A stretch of DNA of 64,000 nucleotides from Verrucomicrobiia bacterium (GCA_019694135.1 JAIBCM010000004.1:191364-255363), one strand, 5' to 3'; positions 26,188-36,001 are shown, numbered from the stretch's first letter. Translations and numbers: made by a program. The notes: generated by a model from the letters alone, not told the origin.

Positions 26188-27771
26188 TTAATCCAAATAT
26201 TCGTAAGCGGGCAGGGTAAGGAAATCACTAAATTCTGCGCTTTTTGACATGCGCGAAAAAAGTTCTACTGCCCGATCAAAATGGCCGTTTTCATAGCGTT
26301 CCTTGCCGATTTCGTTTTGAATTGTTTTTAGCTCTTGAGGCACTAGCGAATCATAAAGTTCCGCAGTGACGATTTGGCCATTAGTCAGTTTGGCGCCGTA
26401 GCGCAGCCATTGCCAGACTTGCGCGCGTGAGATTTCCGCTGTGGCGGCATCTTCCATCAAATAATAAAGCGGCACACAACCTAAACCGCCCAGCCAAGCT
26501 TCCAAATATTGGATGCCCACGCGCAAATTGGTTCGAAAACCGTCTTCGGTCATGGTGCCATCAGGCACTTTGAGTAAATCTTTCGCTGTAACTTGAACAT
26601 CATCGCGTTGGCGAGAAATTTGGTTGGCTTGAGGCATGTGTTTGTCGAATGCTTGTAGCGCTACGGGGACTAATCCGGGATGTGCTACCCAAGTGCCATC
26701 GTGACCATCCGTGGCTTCGCGTTCTTTATCCGCGAGTACTTTTGCTAAAGCGGCTTCATTGGCTTGGGGATCATTTTTAATTGGGATTTGGGCAGCCATG
26801 CCTCCCATGGCGTGCGCGCCGCGTTTATGACAAGTCTTAATAACATGCAAAGCATACGAGCGCATGAAATGAGTTGTCATAGTCACTTGCGAGCGATCCG
26901 GTAATAAAAAACGGGAATGATTTCTCAATTTTTTAATGAAACTAAAAATATAATCCCAACGACCACAATTGAGTCCTGCTGAATGATCGCGAAGTTCATA
27001 AAGAATTTCTTCAGCTTCAAATGTGGCAAGAATCGTTTCAATTAGAACGGTTGCTCGCACGCTACCACGCGGAATTTTGAGAGTGTCTTGCGCGAAATTA
27101 AAAACATCGTTCCAAAGACGCGCCTCGAGATGGTTTTCCATTTTTGGCAGATAAAAATAAGGGCCAGAACCTTTATCCAAAAGGGCGCGCGCATTATGAA
27201 AAAAGAAAAGAGAAAAATCGAAAAGACTTCCTGAAATGGGTTTGCCTTGCCACAAAACATGTTTTTCAGGTAAATGCCAACCACGAGGTCGCACCATGAG
27301 CGTGGCAATTTTTTCTTTCAGCGCATACTGCTTGCCATTGGGTGCTGTAAAGTCAATCTTGCGTTGGATTGCGTCGCGAAGATTGATTTGGCCTTCGATC
27401 ATATTTTCCCAGGTTGGTGAACTGGCATCTTCGAAATCGGCCATGAAAACTTTCGCGTCGGAATTTAACGCATTAATGACCATTTTGCGATCAACAGGGC
27501 CAGTGATTTCTGTGCGACGATCTTGTAAATCTTTGGGAATAGAAGCGACCTTCCAGTTTCCTTGTCGAATCGATTCGGTGCTCGCAAGAAAATCAGGTAG
27601 TTTGCCCGCGTCCAATTCCTTTTGGCGTTCGACTCTTTTTTGGAGCAGAGCATCGCGCCGATCCGAAAATTCTTTCACGACTTGTGAAACAAAATGTAAA
27701 GCCTCCGGGGTCAGAATAGTTTCTGAACCTTTTACCGGAGTTCCGAGAAGGGTTAAATCTGAAGCAGACAT
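26188..27771 (-). CDS. aceB: Malate synthase A
   Basis: A 527-residue isoform A malate synthase that condenses glyoxylate with acetyl-CoA to malate. The catalytic region is seen in [31 protein letters not shown], and [19 protein letters not shown], with [12 protein letters not shown] and the C-terminal [16 protein letters not shown] segments. It is the first gene of the run leading to allantoicase. That arrangement lets glyoxylate from ureide breakdown enter the citrate cycle. No isocitrate lyase is adjacent, so a purine rather than acetate role is suggested here, though both could use the same enzyme. Confidence 0.94.
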   Translation of the reverse strand: MSASDLTLLGTPVKGSETILTPEALHFVSQVVKEFSDRRDALLQKRVERQKELDAGKLPDFLASTESIRQGNWKVASIPKDLQDRRTEITGPVDRKMVINALNSDAKVFMADFEDASSPTWENMIEGQINLRDAIQRKIDFTAPNGKQYALKEKIATLMVRPRGWHLPEKHVLWQGKPISGSLFDFSLFFFHNARALLDKGSGPYFYLPKMENHLEARLWNDVFNFAQDTLKIPRGSVRATVLIETILATFEAEEILYELRDHSAGLNCGRWDYIFSFIKKLRNHSRFLLPDRSQVTMTTHFMRSYALHVIKTCHKRGAHAMGGMAAQIPIKNDPQANEAALAKVLADKEREATDGHDGTWVAHPGLVPVALQAFDKHMPQANQISRQRDDVQVTAKDLLKVPDGTMTEDGFRTNLRVGIQYLEAWLGGLGCVPLYYLMEDAATAEISRAQVWQWLRYGAKLTNGQIVTAELYDSLVPQELKTIQNEIGKERYENGHFDRAVELFSRMSKSAEFSDFLTLPAYEYLD

Positions 27772-27865
27772 AAAAAGAATTAACGGAAATTTTTCTTAAA
27801 AGACAAGCCGATGTTTTTAGTTACTTGCTAGCACTTTCGCCAGCACAGCCAGAGAGGTATTTGAG

Positions 27866-28585
27866 TTACTTCGCCTTTTTTATTTTTGTCGAGGAGTCGG
27901 TCAATGGTATATTAAGTTTATAACCGACACCATGAACGCTTTCTAAAACGTTCTCATCAATTGCTGTGCCCAATTTTTTTCGGAGTTTTACAATTGTTTG
28001 ATCCAGAGTGCGGGTGGTGCCGTAATAGTCGTAGCCCCAAACTTCATTTAGGAGACGATCGCGCGATAAAACTTCGCCAGGATGTTTGAAAAAAAGCTGC
28101 AAAACTTTTAACTCTTTCGGGGTTAATGGGTGCACGATTTTTCCGCGACTGAGTTGAAACGTTTTGGGATTAATCGTGGATTGGCCAATGGAAAAGACCC
28201 CGTCATGAACTGCAGACAAAGGTTGACGTCGACGCAGTAAGGCATGAATGCGCGCTTGCAATTCGCGAACTCCAAAAGGTTTTGTAACGTAATCATCGGC
28301 GCCCAAATCCAGTCCAATGACTTTATCCAATTCCTGGCTTTTTGCGGTTAACATTAAAATAAGCGAAGAGACTTTTCTTTGGCGCAGCGTTTTGCAGATG
28401 TCGTAACCACTTACTCCAGGCAACATGATATCGAGCACGATGAGGTCGGGCTTGAATTTTTCGCATCGTTCAATCACTTGATCGCCACGATCGCAGGTTG
28501 CGATTTCAAAATCGTCTTGGAGCATTTCTTCCAAGCCCAGACGAATGCTGGGATCATCTTCTACAATCAGGATTTTTGTTTTCAT
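27866..28585 (-). CDS. OmpR/PhoB-family response regulator
   Basis: A two-domain regulator. The receiver begins KTKILIVEDDPSIRLGL, with the phospho-acceptor D52 in LIVLDIMLPG, the Thr in LMLTAKS and the Lys in DDYVTKPFG. The C-terminal winged helix is seen in LTPKELKVLQLFF and SRDRLLNEVWGYDY, with TRTLDQTIVKLRKKLG as the recognition helix. ATG at 28585 is chosen, five bases after the kinase stop; a TTG at 28594 would overlap it. Partner kinase is the gene directly upstream. Targets are unknown; the adjacent VWA protein gene is a candidate for the same pathway. Confidence 0.92.
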   Translation of the reverse strand: MKTKILIVEDDPSIRLGLEEMLQDDFEIATCDRGDQVIERCEKFKPDLIVLDIMLPGVSGYDICKTLRQRKVSSLILMLTAKSQELDKVIGLDLGADDYVTKPFGVRELQARIHALLRRRQPLSAVHDGVFSIGQSTINPKTFQLSRGKIVHPLTPKELKVLQLFFKHPGEVLSRDRLLNEVWGYDYYGTTRTLDQTIVKLRKKLGTAIDENVLESVHGVGYKLNIPLTDSSTKIKKAK

Positions 28586-28590
28586 AAATT

Positions 28591-30453
28591 TCAACTGGTT
28601 TCCAAAGGCAATTCGAGCGTGAATGAGCTTCCACCGCCTTTTCGAGGTTCATAATCAATATCGCCTCCATGCGAGCGAGCAATTCTCCGTGCTAACGTTA
28701 ATCCCAAGCCTGAGCCTTGAATGCCGCTGTTGAGAGAGTTGTGGGCACGGAAAAATTTTTCGAAAATCTTTTCTTCACAACCTTTGGGTACTCCATCACC
28801 ACGGTCTTTTACGGAAATGCGCACTTTCGATTGATCCATCGGACAACTGATTTCGATGTCGATTCGGCGATTTTTGCCACCATATTTTTCAGCATTGGAG
28901 AGAAGATTGAGAATAATTTGTCCAATTGCGTCGCGATCAGCTTTGATGAGGCAAGAAGCCTGCGTGTTTTCCAGGTTTAATTGAAACCCATTTGCTTCTA
29001 AGTGAGGTTTGTAATTTGTCACAATGTCTTCAACGATTTTGACTAAATCGCAACTTTGCATGTCATAATTTTTTTCGCCCCGTTCCATGCGCGAAAAATC
29101 TAAAATATTATTAATAAGTCGCGTTAAACGATTGGCTTCGGAGGAAATGATTTTTAAGTAGGATTGTTGTTTTTCTTCAACGATGGTTTTGCCAGAGGTT
29201 AACAATTCTGAGAAAATTCGAATAGAAGTTAAAGGCGTTTTGAGTTCGTGGGAAACGTTGCTAACAAAATCGGTTTTTTGTCGCGCGAGTTTGACTTGGC
29301 GATGCAGATCGGAAAAGATGAGCCAGCCCCCTACGATAATGGCTAATACGAGAACTAGAACAATGAGGCTGATGGTGAGTTTTAAGGTTTGTGCGGATTG
29401 ATTGAGTTTTTTAGGGTTAAGCAAATAGGCGGCGACTTCCCAGTGAGGCAACATTTCACCAATTTCTGTGGCGACAAAGGGGCGTTTCCAATCGGTTTGA
29501 TAATCTTTTTCGCTTAAAGCGATGGGTTTGCCTTTTTCATCCAGAACCGCGAGACAAATTTCGCTGCCGTTTTCGTATTGAGGTTGATAGGCCGCAATGG
29601 TTGTTTTAATTTTTTCTCGAATTTGGTTTAAATTGAGTTGCGCCCCAAAAATGAGTTGAGGATCGCGAGGGGAACGATACCACATGATCAACTTTAATTG
29701 ATTTTGTAAAAAGCGCGCTAAAACACCTGAAGTAGAAGTGCCCACGATTTGACGAAATTCCGCTTCTTGACTTTCTAATTGTGAAATCGCTTGGGTTTGC
29801 GGTTTTAAATCTTTTTGTGGAATAACGTTGCGAACGATATTGGCTTTGGGTTTGGAAACTAATCCTTTATCGGAAAAATCCTCTTTTTGGGATCGTTTCA
29901 TTTTTGGAGTAGAAGCCTGAGAGGAGACAGGGGCTTGTTGAACACTTTCATTCAATGCTTCGTTTTCATAGGCCTTTTCTTCTGTTTGAAAAGTTTCGGA
30001 TATGGGTTTTTCTTTATTTTCTTCAATCGTTTTTCTTTGATAAACTTCGACTGTTTCTTGGTTGTTGAGAAAAAGTGAGTTGTCAGTTAAAAATCGTTTC
30101 GCAACTGGCCCGTCCAAAGGGGAGGGTGAGAGAATCACGCCATCGACAAAAACAACAAAACCCACTTCTGCCCACGGCCATTTTGCAGTGAGCTCTCGAT
30201 TAAATTCGGGAGCCATTTCGCGTAAATGACGATCGGCTAACAAATCTTCCACTTGTTGACCGAAGTCAGTTTGGATATCGGAAATGGTGTTGCGAATGGT
30301 TTCAGCAGTGGATTCGGTGGTGCTTTGATGAATTAACGCCTGTTGGCGTTCCATGACAAATTGTTGATCCCTCAGAGATCGAATGGCCAAAAAGGCTAGC
30401 AGCAAACTAGGAGTTAATACGGCTGCTAGAAAAACAACGGCCACTCGTCTCAT
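28591..30453 (-). CDS. Membrane sensor histidine kinase
   Basis: A 620-residue kinase. A first membrane helix (about 5-24) is followed by a long periplasmic sensor of about 310 residues, a second helix near 345-367, and then directly the HisKA domain with the phospho-acceptor in FVSNVSHELKTPLTSI near residue 400; no HAMP is obvious. The ATPase part has ILNLLSNAEKYGG, DRGDGVPKGCEEKIFEKFF and GSGLGLTLARRIARSHGG. The sensor contains a charged low-complexity stretch rich in Glu, Lys and Gln (about residues 145-230) that splits it into two parts. The ligand is unknown. Transcribed ahead of its response regulator. Confidence 0.9.
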   Translation of the reverse strand: MRRVAVVFLAAVLTPSLLLAFLAIRSLRDQQFVMERQQALIHQSTTESTAETIRNTISDIQTDFGQQVEDLLADRHLREMAPEFNRELTAKWPWAEVGFVVFVDGVILSPSPLDGPVAKRFLTDNSLFLNNQETVEVYQRKTIEENKEKPISETFQTEEKAYENEALNESVQQAPVSSQASTPKMKRSQKEDFSDKGLVSKPKANIVRNVIPQKDLKPQTQAISQLESQEAEFRQIVGTSTSGVLARFLQNQLKLIMWYRSPRDPQLIFGAQLNLNQIREKIKTTIAAYQPQYENGSEICLAVLDEKGKPIALSEKDYQTDWKRPFVATEIGEMLPHWEVAAYLLNPKKLNQSAQTLKLTISLIVLVLVLAIIVGGWLIFSDLHRQVKLARQKTDFVSNVSHELKTPLTSIRIFSELLTSGKTIVEEKQQSYLKIISSEANRLTRLINNILDFSRMERGEKNYDMQSCDLVKIVEDIVTNYKPHLEANGFQLNLENTQASCLIKADRDAIGQIILNLLSNAEKYGGKNRRIDIEISCPMDQSKVRISVKDRGDGVPKGCEEKIFEKFFRAHNSLNSGIQGSGLGLTLARRIARSHGGDIDYEPRKGGGSSFTLELPLETS

Positions 30454-30498
30454 GTCGGGATTATTCCGGAAATTATCGTTTACGGCAATGTCTGTTTA

Positions 30499-31824
30499 TT
30501 ATTTTGCGTTTTTTTGTTTATAAACATCCGATTTTAGCACTTTACGTTGTGATTTGCTCATCGAACCACTTTCCATATCTTCTGCTTGTTCGCGCAAGGC
30601 TTGTTGTTCTTTTTTAATTTTGGGTTGCATCGCAACAGGCGCGCTCGCATAGGCCGCATCTAATTTTTCCATTTGTCGATTTAATGTTTGGCTAGCGGCT
30701 CGATAATCATTAGCGTCGGCTTGTTCCACTGCTTTATTTCTTGCAGTCACATTGCCCATTAACTCCCGTTCTGTTGCTACGGTTTGATTGATGGAAGATT
30801 CGGCTTTTTTATGATCTTTGGTGTATTGAACTTGCACGGTTTTTTCTACCGTTTGCATTTTTCCTGATTCTGTTTCATCGGAAAAGGAGGTTTTTATTTT
30901 GGCAACGGTCAAGGTTTGATCCGGCTTACCTTTGGGCAAACGACAGCGTAAAAAGACGTAACGATTTTGGCCGGAAGCCAGTTGGTTAAGATTAATTTTG
31001 GCATAACCTTTCTTAAATTGTTCATCGCGACCCATTAAATCAATAGGTTCCACGCCAGGAGGCAAAGTGATTTCTAAGCAAATATTTCGGGCGACAACAG
31101 AAAAGAGTTCGCCTAATTCTTTAGAAAAAATGTCCGGTAAATCTTCAACATCTTTAACATAATAATAATTTGCATCGCTAGCTTCTGCTAATGAAGCCAT
31201 CAAATCTTCATTGTAATCGTCGCCGATGCCCATGGTTGTGACGGCAATGCCATCTTTGGCAATGCGTTGGCCTAAAGCGCTGATTTCGGAGTTGGAACTA
31301 GGCCCAATGTTGGCGAGACCATCTGACAGTAAAATGACGCGATTAATTTTTTTAGCAGAAAAATAGCGTTGCACTTGGTCGGCGCCTTGTTCGACACCTG
31401 AGTAAAGTGCGGTGCCTCCACCGGCTTCAATTCGTGAAATGCGAGATTTCAATCGATCTTTATCTTCCACGGGTTGTGCTGGGATTAGGATTTGAACTTC
31501 GTTGTCATAAACTACGAGTGAAAAAATATCTTCGTCAGAAAGTTGATTAACGAGGGCAATGGCCGCTTGTTTGGCTTGCTCGAGCTTGGCGCCTTCCATT
31601 GATCCTGAGCGATCTAGCACGACGGCGAGATTTAAGGGGAGGCGATGGTGATGATGTGGAATGTGTGAGGCGGTGAGGTCAATTTTGATTGCCACCTCTT
31701 TTTCGTCATCGACTAAGAGCACTTCCTGATCAGGATTCACTTTAACTTCCAGGGTTTCCTTTGCGTGGACGGAAAAAATAAAAAGTCCGGCAAAGCCAAT
31801 TAAGAGTAATCGAAATAATTTCAT
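30499..31824 (-). CDS. Secreted von Willebrand factor type A domain protein
   Basis: A 441-residue protein with a signal peptide (about residues 1-21, cut near VHA). A short beta segment precedes a VWA domain whose metal-ion-dependent adhesion site is intact: D71-R-S-G-S75 in VVLDRSGSMEGAKL, then the Thr in GGTALYSGV and LLSDGLANIG. A second beta domain and a helical charged tail with repeated Gln/Ala/Lys follow. This is the standard shape of the stand-alone bacterial VWA proteins related to YfbK. It lies 45 bases upstream of the histidine kinase on the same strand, so VWA-kinase-regulator may be one transcript. Partner proteins are unknown. Confidence 0.85.
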   Translation of the reverse strand: MKLFRLLLIGFAGLFIFSVHAKETLEVKVNPDQEVLLVDDEKEVAIKIDLTASHIPHHHHRLPLNLAVVLDRSGSMEGAKLEQAKQAAIALVNQLSDEDIFSLVVYDNEVQILIPAQPVEDKDRLKSRISRIEAGGGTALYSGVEQGADQVQRYFSAKKINRVILLSDGLANIGPSSNSEISALGQRIAKDGIAVTTMGIGDDYNEDLMASLAEASDANYYYVKDVEDLPDIFSKELGELFSVVARNICLEITLPPGVEPIDLMGRDEQFKKGYAKINLNQLASGQNRYVFLRCRLPKGKPDQTLTVAKIKTSFSDETESGKMQTVEKTVQVQYTKDHKKAESSINQTVATERELMGNVTARNKAVEQADANDYRAASQTLNRQMEKLDAAYASAPVAMQPKIKKEQQALREQAEDMESGSMSKSQRKVLKSDVYKQKNAK

Positions 31825-31926
31825 ATATCATATGATGACATAGGTGGTGCAATGGGTTGTTATCGGGCTGTAAAAGAATTGTAAAAAAATTGTGATGGTC
31901 TATTGCTTGGTAGTTCTAATTATTGC

Positions 31927-32715
31927 ATGAAATCTTTTTCCCCTTCTGTTTTTTCTGAAGCGTTGCATCGATGCCATGATTATCGAGCTTTGATTCAGGG
32001 ATGGAAAAAAGCGGCAAAAAAAATGGGTGTAAAACTTCAGCCTTACAGTAATTATGATGGAGAGACGCTTTATTATTTAAGCAATGGATGCCCCGAGTCT
32101 TCAAAAGATTTTTCACTTTATCTTTCGGCTGGGATTCATGGCGATGAGCCTGCCGGGCCTACTGCGCTTTTGCGATGGGCAGAATGTCATGTAAAAGAAT
32201 TAAAAAAAATCCATTATTTGATATTTCCTTGTTTGAATCCTTGGGGAATTAAAAATAATTTTCGTTACGATTCAAAAGGAAATGATCTCAATCGATTTTT
32301 TAAAGCAGGTGTGAAATTAGTCCCGTTTGTTGCGTGGCGACGATTATTGAAACAGTTTCGATTTGATGCTGCATTGATGTTGCATGAAGACTACGATGCG
32401 CAAGGTGTTTATCTTTATGAATTGGATCGAACAGGTGATCGTTGGGGAGCGGATTTGATTCAAGCAGTGCAATCCTGGATTGTGCCGGAACCGCGGAGAA
32501 GGGTGGATGGGCGACGTTGTAAGGATGGTTTAATTCAGCCGGTTATTGATCTGAAGCGGTTAAATTTGCATCCCGAAGCCATTTATCTTTATTTTCATCA
32601 TACGGATCGTTCTATCACAATCGAAACACCTTCGGAATTTAGTTTGGCGCGACGTGTCGAAGCTCAAGTGGCGATGATACAGAAAGCGGTGCAGCGACTT
32701 ATTCAAAGAAGGTGA
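31927..32715 (+). CDS. M14-family zinc deacylase/carboxypeptidase-like protein
   Basis: A soluble protein of 262 residues from ATG 31927; an upstream TTG at 31903 lacks support. The zinc motif is seen as SAGIHGDEPAGPTALL, holding the first His and Glu ligands. PCLNPWGIKNNFRYDSKGNDLNR matches the substrate-carboxylate Asn-Arg segment of M14 peptidases and the succinylglutamate desuccinylase/aspartoacylase group. The later LHEDYDAQGVYLYEL may supply the third His. No signal peptide is present, so a cytoplasmic role such as trimming of murein peptides (MpaA-like) or amino-acid deacylation is likely. The precise substrate is not shown. It is a single gene. Confidence 0.75.
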   Translation: MKSFSPSVFSEALHRCHDYRALIQGWKKAAKKMGVKLQPYSNYDGETLYYLSNGCPESSKDFSLYLSAGIHGDEPAGPTALLRWAECHVKELKKIHYLIFPCLNPWGIKNNFRYDSKGNDLNRFFKAGVKLVPFVAWRRLLKQFRFDAALMLHEDYDAQGVYLYELDRTGDRWGADLIQAVQSWIVPEPRRRVDGRRCKDGLIQPVIDLKRLNLHPEAIYLYFHHTDRSITIETPSEFSLARRVEAQVAMIQKAVQRLIQRR

Positions 32716-32758
32716 AAATAGTTTGAGGTCGCAAAATGCGATCTCAAGTAGCCAAATT

Positions 32759-33556
32759 TTAAGGTGAATTTTTTGTTGCCTCACGAAATTGAACACGCTC
32801 AATTTTGGTTGCGAGTCCGGAAGTTTCATCGACTTCAATAAAAGCGCCGTTGATTCGAATATCGCGCTGGCTCAAATACCAACGTTGCGGAAGAAGGGTA
32901 AGGTAACGCTGAATGACGCCTTCTGCCTCGCGACCGATTACTGAATCATGTGCGCCACACATGCCAACATCGGTTTGATAAGCGGTGCCTTTTGGAAAAA
33001 TTTCCTCGTCAGCTGTGGCCACGTGCGTGTGTGTGCCCACAACAGCAGAAACCTTTCCATCCAAAAATCGGCCAAAAGCAATTTTTTCGGAAGTTGCTTC
33101 TGCATGAAAATCAACCAAAATACAATTCGTTTCTTTTTTTATTTCTTTAAGAATTGGTTCGATCAACAAAAAAGGGTTATCTAATTCTGGTTTGATAAAG
33201 GTGCGTCCTTGGGCGTTGATGATGCCGAGTTTTTTTCCATTGCCTTGAACGATGACATGGCCTTTACCTGGAGTGCCTTCGGGGTAGTTAAGAGGGCGCA
33301 ATAAGCGAGGTTCTGTTTCGAAATAGGAAACCACTTCTTTTTGATCCCAAACGTGATCGCCGAGCGTGATCACATCCGCGCCGTAGCGCATGAGTTCAAT
33401 CGCTAGTTTGGAAGTGATGCCATTGCCGCCGGCTGCATTTTCACCATTGATGATCACAAAGTCGGGTTGATATTTTTCTTGGGCTAAAGGTAAAAGATTT
33501 TTTACGGCTTCGCGTCCCGGTTCTCCCACAACATCGCCTAAAAAAATGATTCGCAT
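32759..33556 (-). CDS. ymdB: YmdB-type metallophosphoesterase
   Basis: A 265-residue calcineurin-like phosphoesterase of the YmdB family (2',3'-cyclic nucleotide phosphodiesterase in Bacillus). The binuclear metal site motifs are clear: IIFLGDVVGEPGREAV, NGENAAGGNGIT, LGDHVWDQKEV, LVDFHAEATSEK and VVGTHTHVATADE. It follows the MqnD-like gene by seven bases. In many bacteria this gene sits with rny or tatC, here it ends a cupin-mqnD-ymdB run instead. Cytoplasmic. Its role in this organism, RNA turnover or second-messenger control, is inferred from the family. Confidence 0.9.
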   Translation of the reverse strand: MRIIFLGDVVGEPGREAVKNLLPLAQEKYQPDFVIINGENAAGGNGITSKLAIELMRYGADVITLGDHVWDQKEVVSYFETEPRLLRPLNYPEGTPGKGHVIVQGNGKKLGIINAQGRTFIKPELDNPFLLIEPILKEIKKETNCILVDFHAEATSEKIAFGRFLDGKVSAVVGTHTHVATADEEIFPKGTAYQTDVGMCGAHDSVIGREAEGVIQRYLTLLPQRWYLSQRDIRINGAFIEVDETSGLATKIERVQFREATKNSP

Positions 33557-33563
33557 AATGATA

Positions 33564-34406
33564 TTAAATAAATTCTATTTCTCCGACCTGGGGAATAAAG
33601 CCTTTTTCCGCACTACGATTTAAAAAAGTTTTTATGGCTTTTTTGCCTCGATCGCCATAGTCCAGGGTTAATTCATTCACATACATGCCGATGAACTGGT
33701 CTGCGTCTTGCGCGTTAAGTCCGCGTCCTAAAGGGAGAGCATGTTGCACACCAGCTTCGCGATGGGTTAGGCCGTAATGAATGCTCTTTTTTAAAAGAGT
33801 TGAAATGGATTGCATAGAGGTTTTGCCCAGAGATCGTTTGATGGCATTGCCACCTAAAGGTAAAGGAAGGCCATCGGTTTCTTGAAACCACCATTTGCCT
33901 AAATCTTCGCATAAAACAAAGCCCTCTTTTTGATAGGTGAGTTGGCCCTCGTGAATGAGTAATCCCACTTCGGCTTCGTTGCGATGTAGTGCGTCAAAAA
34001 TTTGATCAAAAGGAACCATGACAAAAGAGAAAGCTTCACCGCCTTTGCCATCTAAATAAAGTTGTAGGGCAAGATAAGCGCTGGTCATTGTGCCTGGCAC
34101 GGCGATTCGCACTTTTTTCAAATCTTTTTTAGCGTGAAATTTTTTCCCCACTAAAATAGGGCCGTAATTATCACCCATGCTTGCGCCGCTAGAGAGTAAA
34201 GCATAATGCTTCGTTAAATGAGCGTAGGCATGAATCGAAACGGCCGTGATATCGAGTTCTTGGCGTGTGGCGCGTTCGTTAAGGGTTTGGATGTCTTGTA
34301 AGATGTGTTCGAATTCAAATTCGCCCGTGTCGATTTTATGTTTGGCCAAGGCGTAAAACATAAAAGCGTCATCGGGATCGGGGCTGTGACCGAGAGTAAG
34401 TTTCAT
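33564..34406 (-). CDS. mqnD: MqnA/MqnD-family menaquinone enzyme, probably 1,4-dihydroxy-6-naphthoate synthase
   Basis: A 280-residue protein with a periplasmic-binding-protein fold but no signal peptide. The N-terminus LTLGHSPDPDDAFMFYALA matches the MqnD signature region, and HILQDIQTLNERATRQELDI, TAVSIHAYAHL and GASMGDNYGPILVGKK follow the family. MqnD makes 1,4-dihydroxy-6-naphthoate from cyclic de-hypoxanthine futalosine; MqnA, a dehydratase, shares the fold, so the exact step is less certain. With the deaminase-like gene at 14.8 kb it points to the futalosine pathway. It lies between a cupin gene and ymdB. Confidence 0.8.
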   Translation of the reverse strand: MKLTLGHSPDPDDAFMFYALAKHKIDTGEFEFEHILQDIQTLNERATRQELDITAVSIHAYAHLTKHYALLSSGASMGDNYGPILVGKKFHAKKDLKKVRIAVPGTMTSAYLALQLYLDGKGGEAFSFVMVPFDQIFDALHRNEAEVGLLIHEGQLTYQKEGFVLCEDLGKWWFQETDGLPLPLGGNAIKRSLGKTSMQSISTLLKKSIHYGLTHREAGVQHALPLGRGLNAQDADQFIGMYVNELTLDYGDRGKKAIKTFLNRSAEKGFIPQVGEIEFI

Positions 34407-34432
34407 AAGAGAAAATTATTTCTTTTCAAAAA

Positions 34433-34789
34433 TCACATAATATTTCGCGAAGTTTCCACATTTTCCCATGTCCCATAAAATCCTTTAGGGATAGCAAAAC
34501 AGTCTCCGCTATGAAAAATTTCTGTGTTTCCTTCACGATCAGAAATTTTTACGATTCCGCTTAATAAATAGCAAACTTCGTCTACCGGATAGTTATCCAT
34601 TAACAGCGTGCAAGGGGTGCATTCCCAAACACCCGCTGTGAACTGTCCAGAATCATCGATGAAATAATTGTAGCCAGTCTCAAATTTTTCACCAGCAACT
34701 GCAATTTCTTTGCTTTCCGAGTTGATATCTTGCAAGCCAATGCCTTCTGGACCATTGGAGTTGATTCGAGTTATTGCTAATTTTTTCAT
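34433..34789 (-). CDS. Cupin_3 (DUF861-like) protein, C-terminus apparently frameshifted
   Basis: A 118-residue small cupin, with AGVWECTPCTLLMDNYPVDEVCYLL as two adjoining parts of the barrel and SGDCFAIPKGFYGTWENV as the second cupin motif, like the ethanolamine/COG3450 group. The frame stops right after VETSRNIM. Reading one base back after the Arg codon gives RKYYVIFEKK and a stop at 34416-34418, the ending normally seen in this family. So a one-base deletion in an A-run near 34444 is likely, real or a sequencing error. Corrected, the protein gains about six residues and ends nine bases before mqnD. Substrate unknown; it is probably co-transcribed with mqnD. Confidence 0.75.
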   Translation of the reverse strand: MKKLAITRINSNGPEGIGLQDINSESKEIAVAGEKFETGYNYFIDDSGQFTAGVWECTPCTLLMDNYPVDEVCYLLSGIVKISDREGNTEIFHSGDCFAIPKGFYGTWENVETSRNIM

Positions 34790-34843
34790 TTATTTTTCTT
34801 CTGTTGCCATTTGTTATAATGTGCAAAGTAAATCAAAAAACTC

Positions 34844-36001
34844 ATGAGTAAAAAGAAATTTCAATCATTTGCGCGTCTTGCACCAGGAGGAATTAAAAAA
34901 AATATTTCTGCTGCTGATCTTATTGATAGCGCGTTTCAAGCTTACAATGGCGCGCGTTTAGCCGAAGCGTGTCGACTTTATACGGAAAAAATGTTGGTTT
35001 CGAAAGGCACGGTTGGAATGAGTCTCACGGGCGCTTTAACACCGGCGGGTTTGGGGCGTTCGTGTTTAGTTCCTTTGTTGAAATCAGGTTTTGTCGATTG
35101 GATCATTAGCACGGGGGCAAATCTTTATCATGATTTGCATCATGGTTTGGATATGGAACTTTATCGGGGTTCGCCCTTTATTGATGATCGTGTGTTGCGC
35201 AAAGAAGGTATTATTCGTATTTACGATGTTTTATTTGATTACGATGTCTTGCTTGATACGGATGCTTTTGTGCGAAAGGTAGTTCAAGGATCTGAATTCC
35301 AAATGACGATGGGCACGGATGAGTTTCATTACAAATTAGGTCGCTATGTTTATGAACGGGAAAAATCGCTAGGCATTGCGGGTAGTTCGCTTTTAAGTGC
35401 GGCTTATCAATGTGGGGTTCCGATTTATACTTCTTCGCCGGGTGACAGTTCTATTGGTATGAACGTGGCGGCGATGTCGTTACGCGAGTCGCGGTTGCAG
35501 TTTGATATTAATCGCGATGTGAACCAAACGGCTGCGATTGTTTATGATGCGAAAGCGCGAGGAGGTTTGAGTAGTGTTTTTATTCTGGGCGGAGGTTCTC
35601 CTAAAAATTTCATGTTGCAAACGGAACCACAAATTCAAGAGGTCATGGGGATTGAGGAAAAGGGGCATGATTACTTTTTACAATGCACCGATGCGCGACC
35701 TGATACGGGAGGATTATCGGGTGCGACGCCGGCTGAGGCGGTGAGTTGGGGAAAAGTGGATCCTGATAAATTGCCGGATTGTGTCGTGGCTTATGTTGAT
35801 TCCACGGTGGCGTTGCCTTTGATTACAGCTTATGCTTTAAGCCGGGTAAAACCACGTCCTTTGAAACGTCTTTATAGCAAGCGCGATCAACTTTTAGAAA
35901 AATTAAAACAGCAATATCTTAAAACGGGCACGGTTACAAAAATTAAGCCTACAAAGTCTCGTAAGATTGCGAAACGCAGCAGTTCAGTAGGCTCGAAATA
36001 G
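34844..36001 (+). CDS. Deoxyhypusine synthase family protein (bacterial homologue)
   Basis: A 385-residue NAD-dependent enzyme of the deoxyhypusine synthase fold. Family segments are [51 protein letters not shown] and [19 protein letters not shown]. In archaea and eukaryotes the enzyme modifies eIF5A. Bacteria have no eIF5A substrate, and several bacterial homologues instead make homospermidine from putrescine and spermidine; that is the likelier role here but is inferred. The last 25 residues form a Lys/Arg/Ser-rich tail not seen in the core family. ATG at 34844 is chosen. A strong terminator follows after 11 bases, so it is a single-gene unit. Confidence 0.85.
   Translation: MSKKKFQSFARLAPGGIKKNISAADLIDSAFQAYNGARLAEACRLYTEKMLVSKGTVGMSLTGALTPAGLGRSCLVPLLKSGFVDWIISTGANLYHDLHHGLDMELYRGSPFIDDRVLRKEGIIRIYDVLFDYDVLLDTDAFVRKVVQGSEFQMTMGTDEFHYKLGRYVYEREKSLGIAGSSLLSAAYQCGVPIYTSSPGDSSIGMNVAAMSLRESRLQFDINRDVNQTAAIVYDAKARGGLSSVFILGGGSPKNFMLQTEPQIQEVMGIEEKGHDYFLQCTDARPDTGGLSGATPAEAVSWGKVDPDKLPDCVVAYVDSTVALPLITAYALSRVKPRPLKRLYSKRDQLLEKLKQQYLKTGTVTKIKPTKSRKIAKRSSSVGSK

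Noticed and set aside
27820..27850. Hairpin TGCTGGC / GCTAGCA after the response regulator
   Set aside because: Stem is real by eye but has no T-run on the transcribed strand, so it is not called a terminator.
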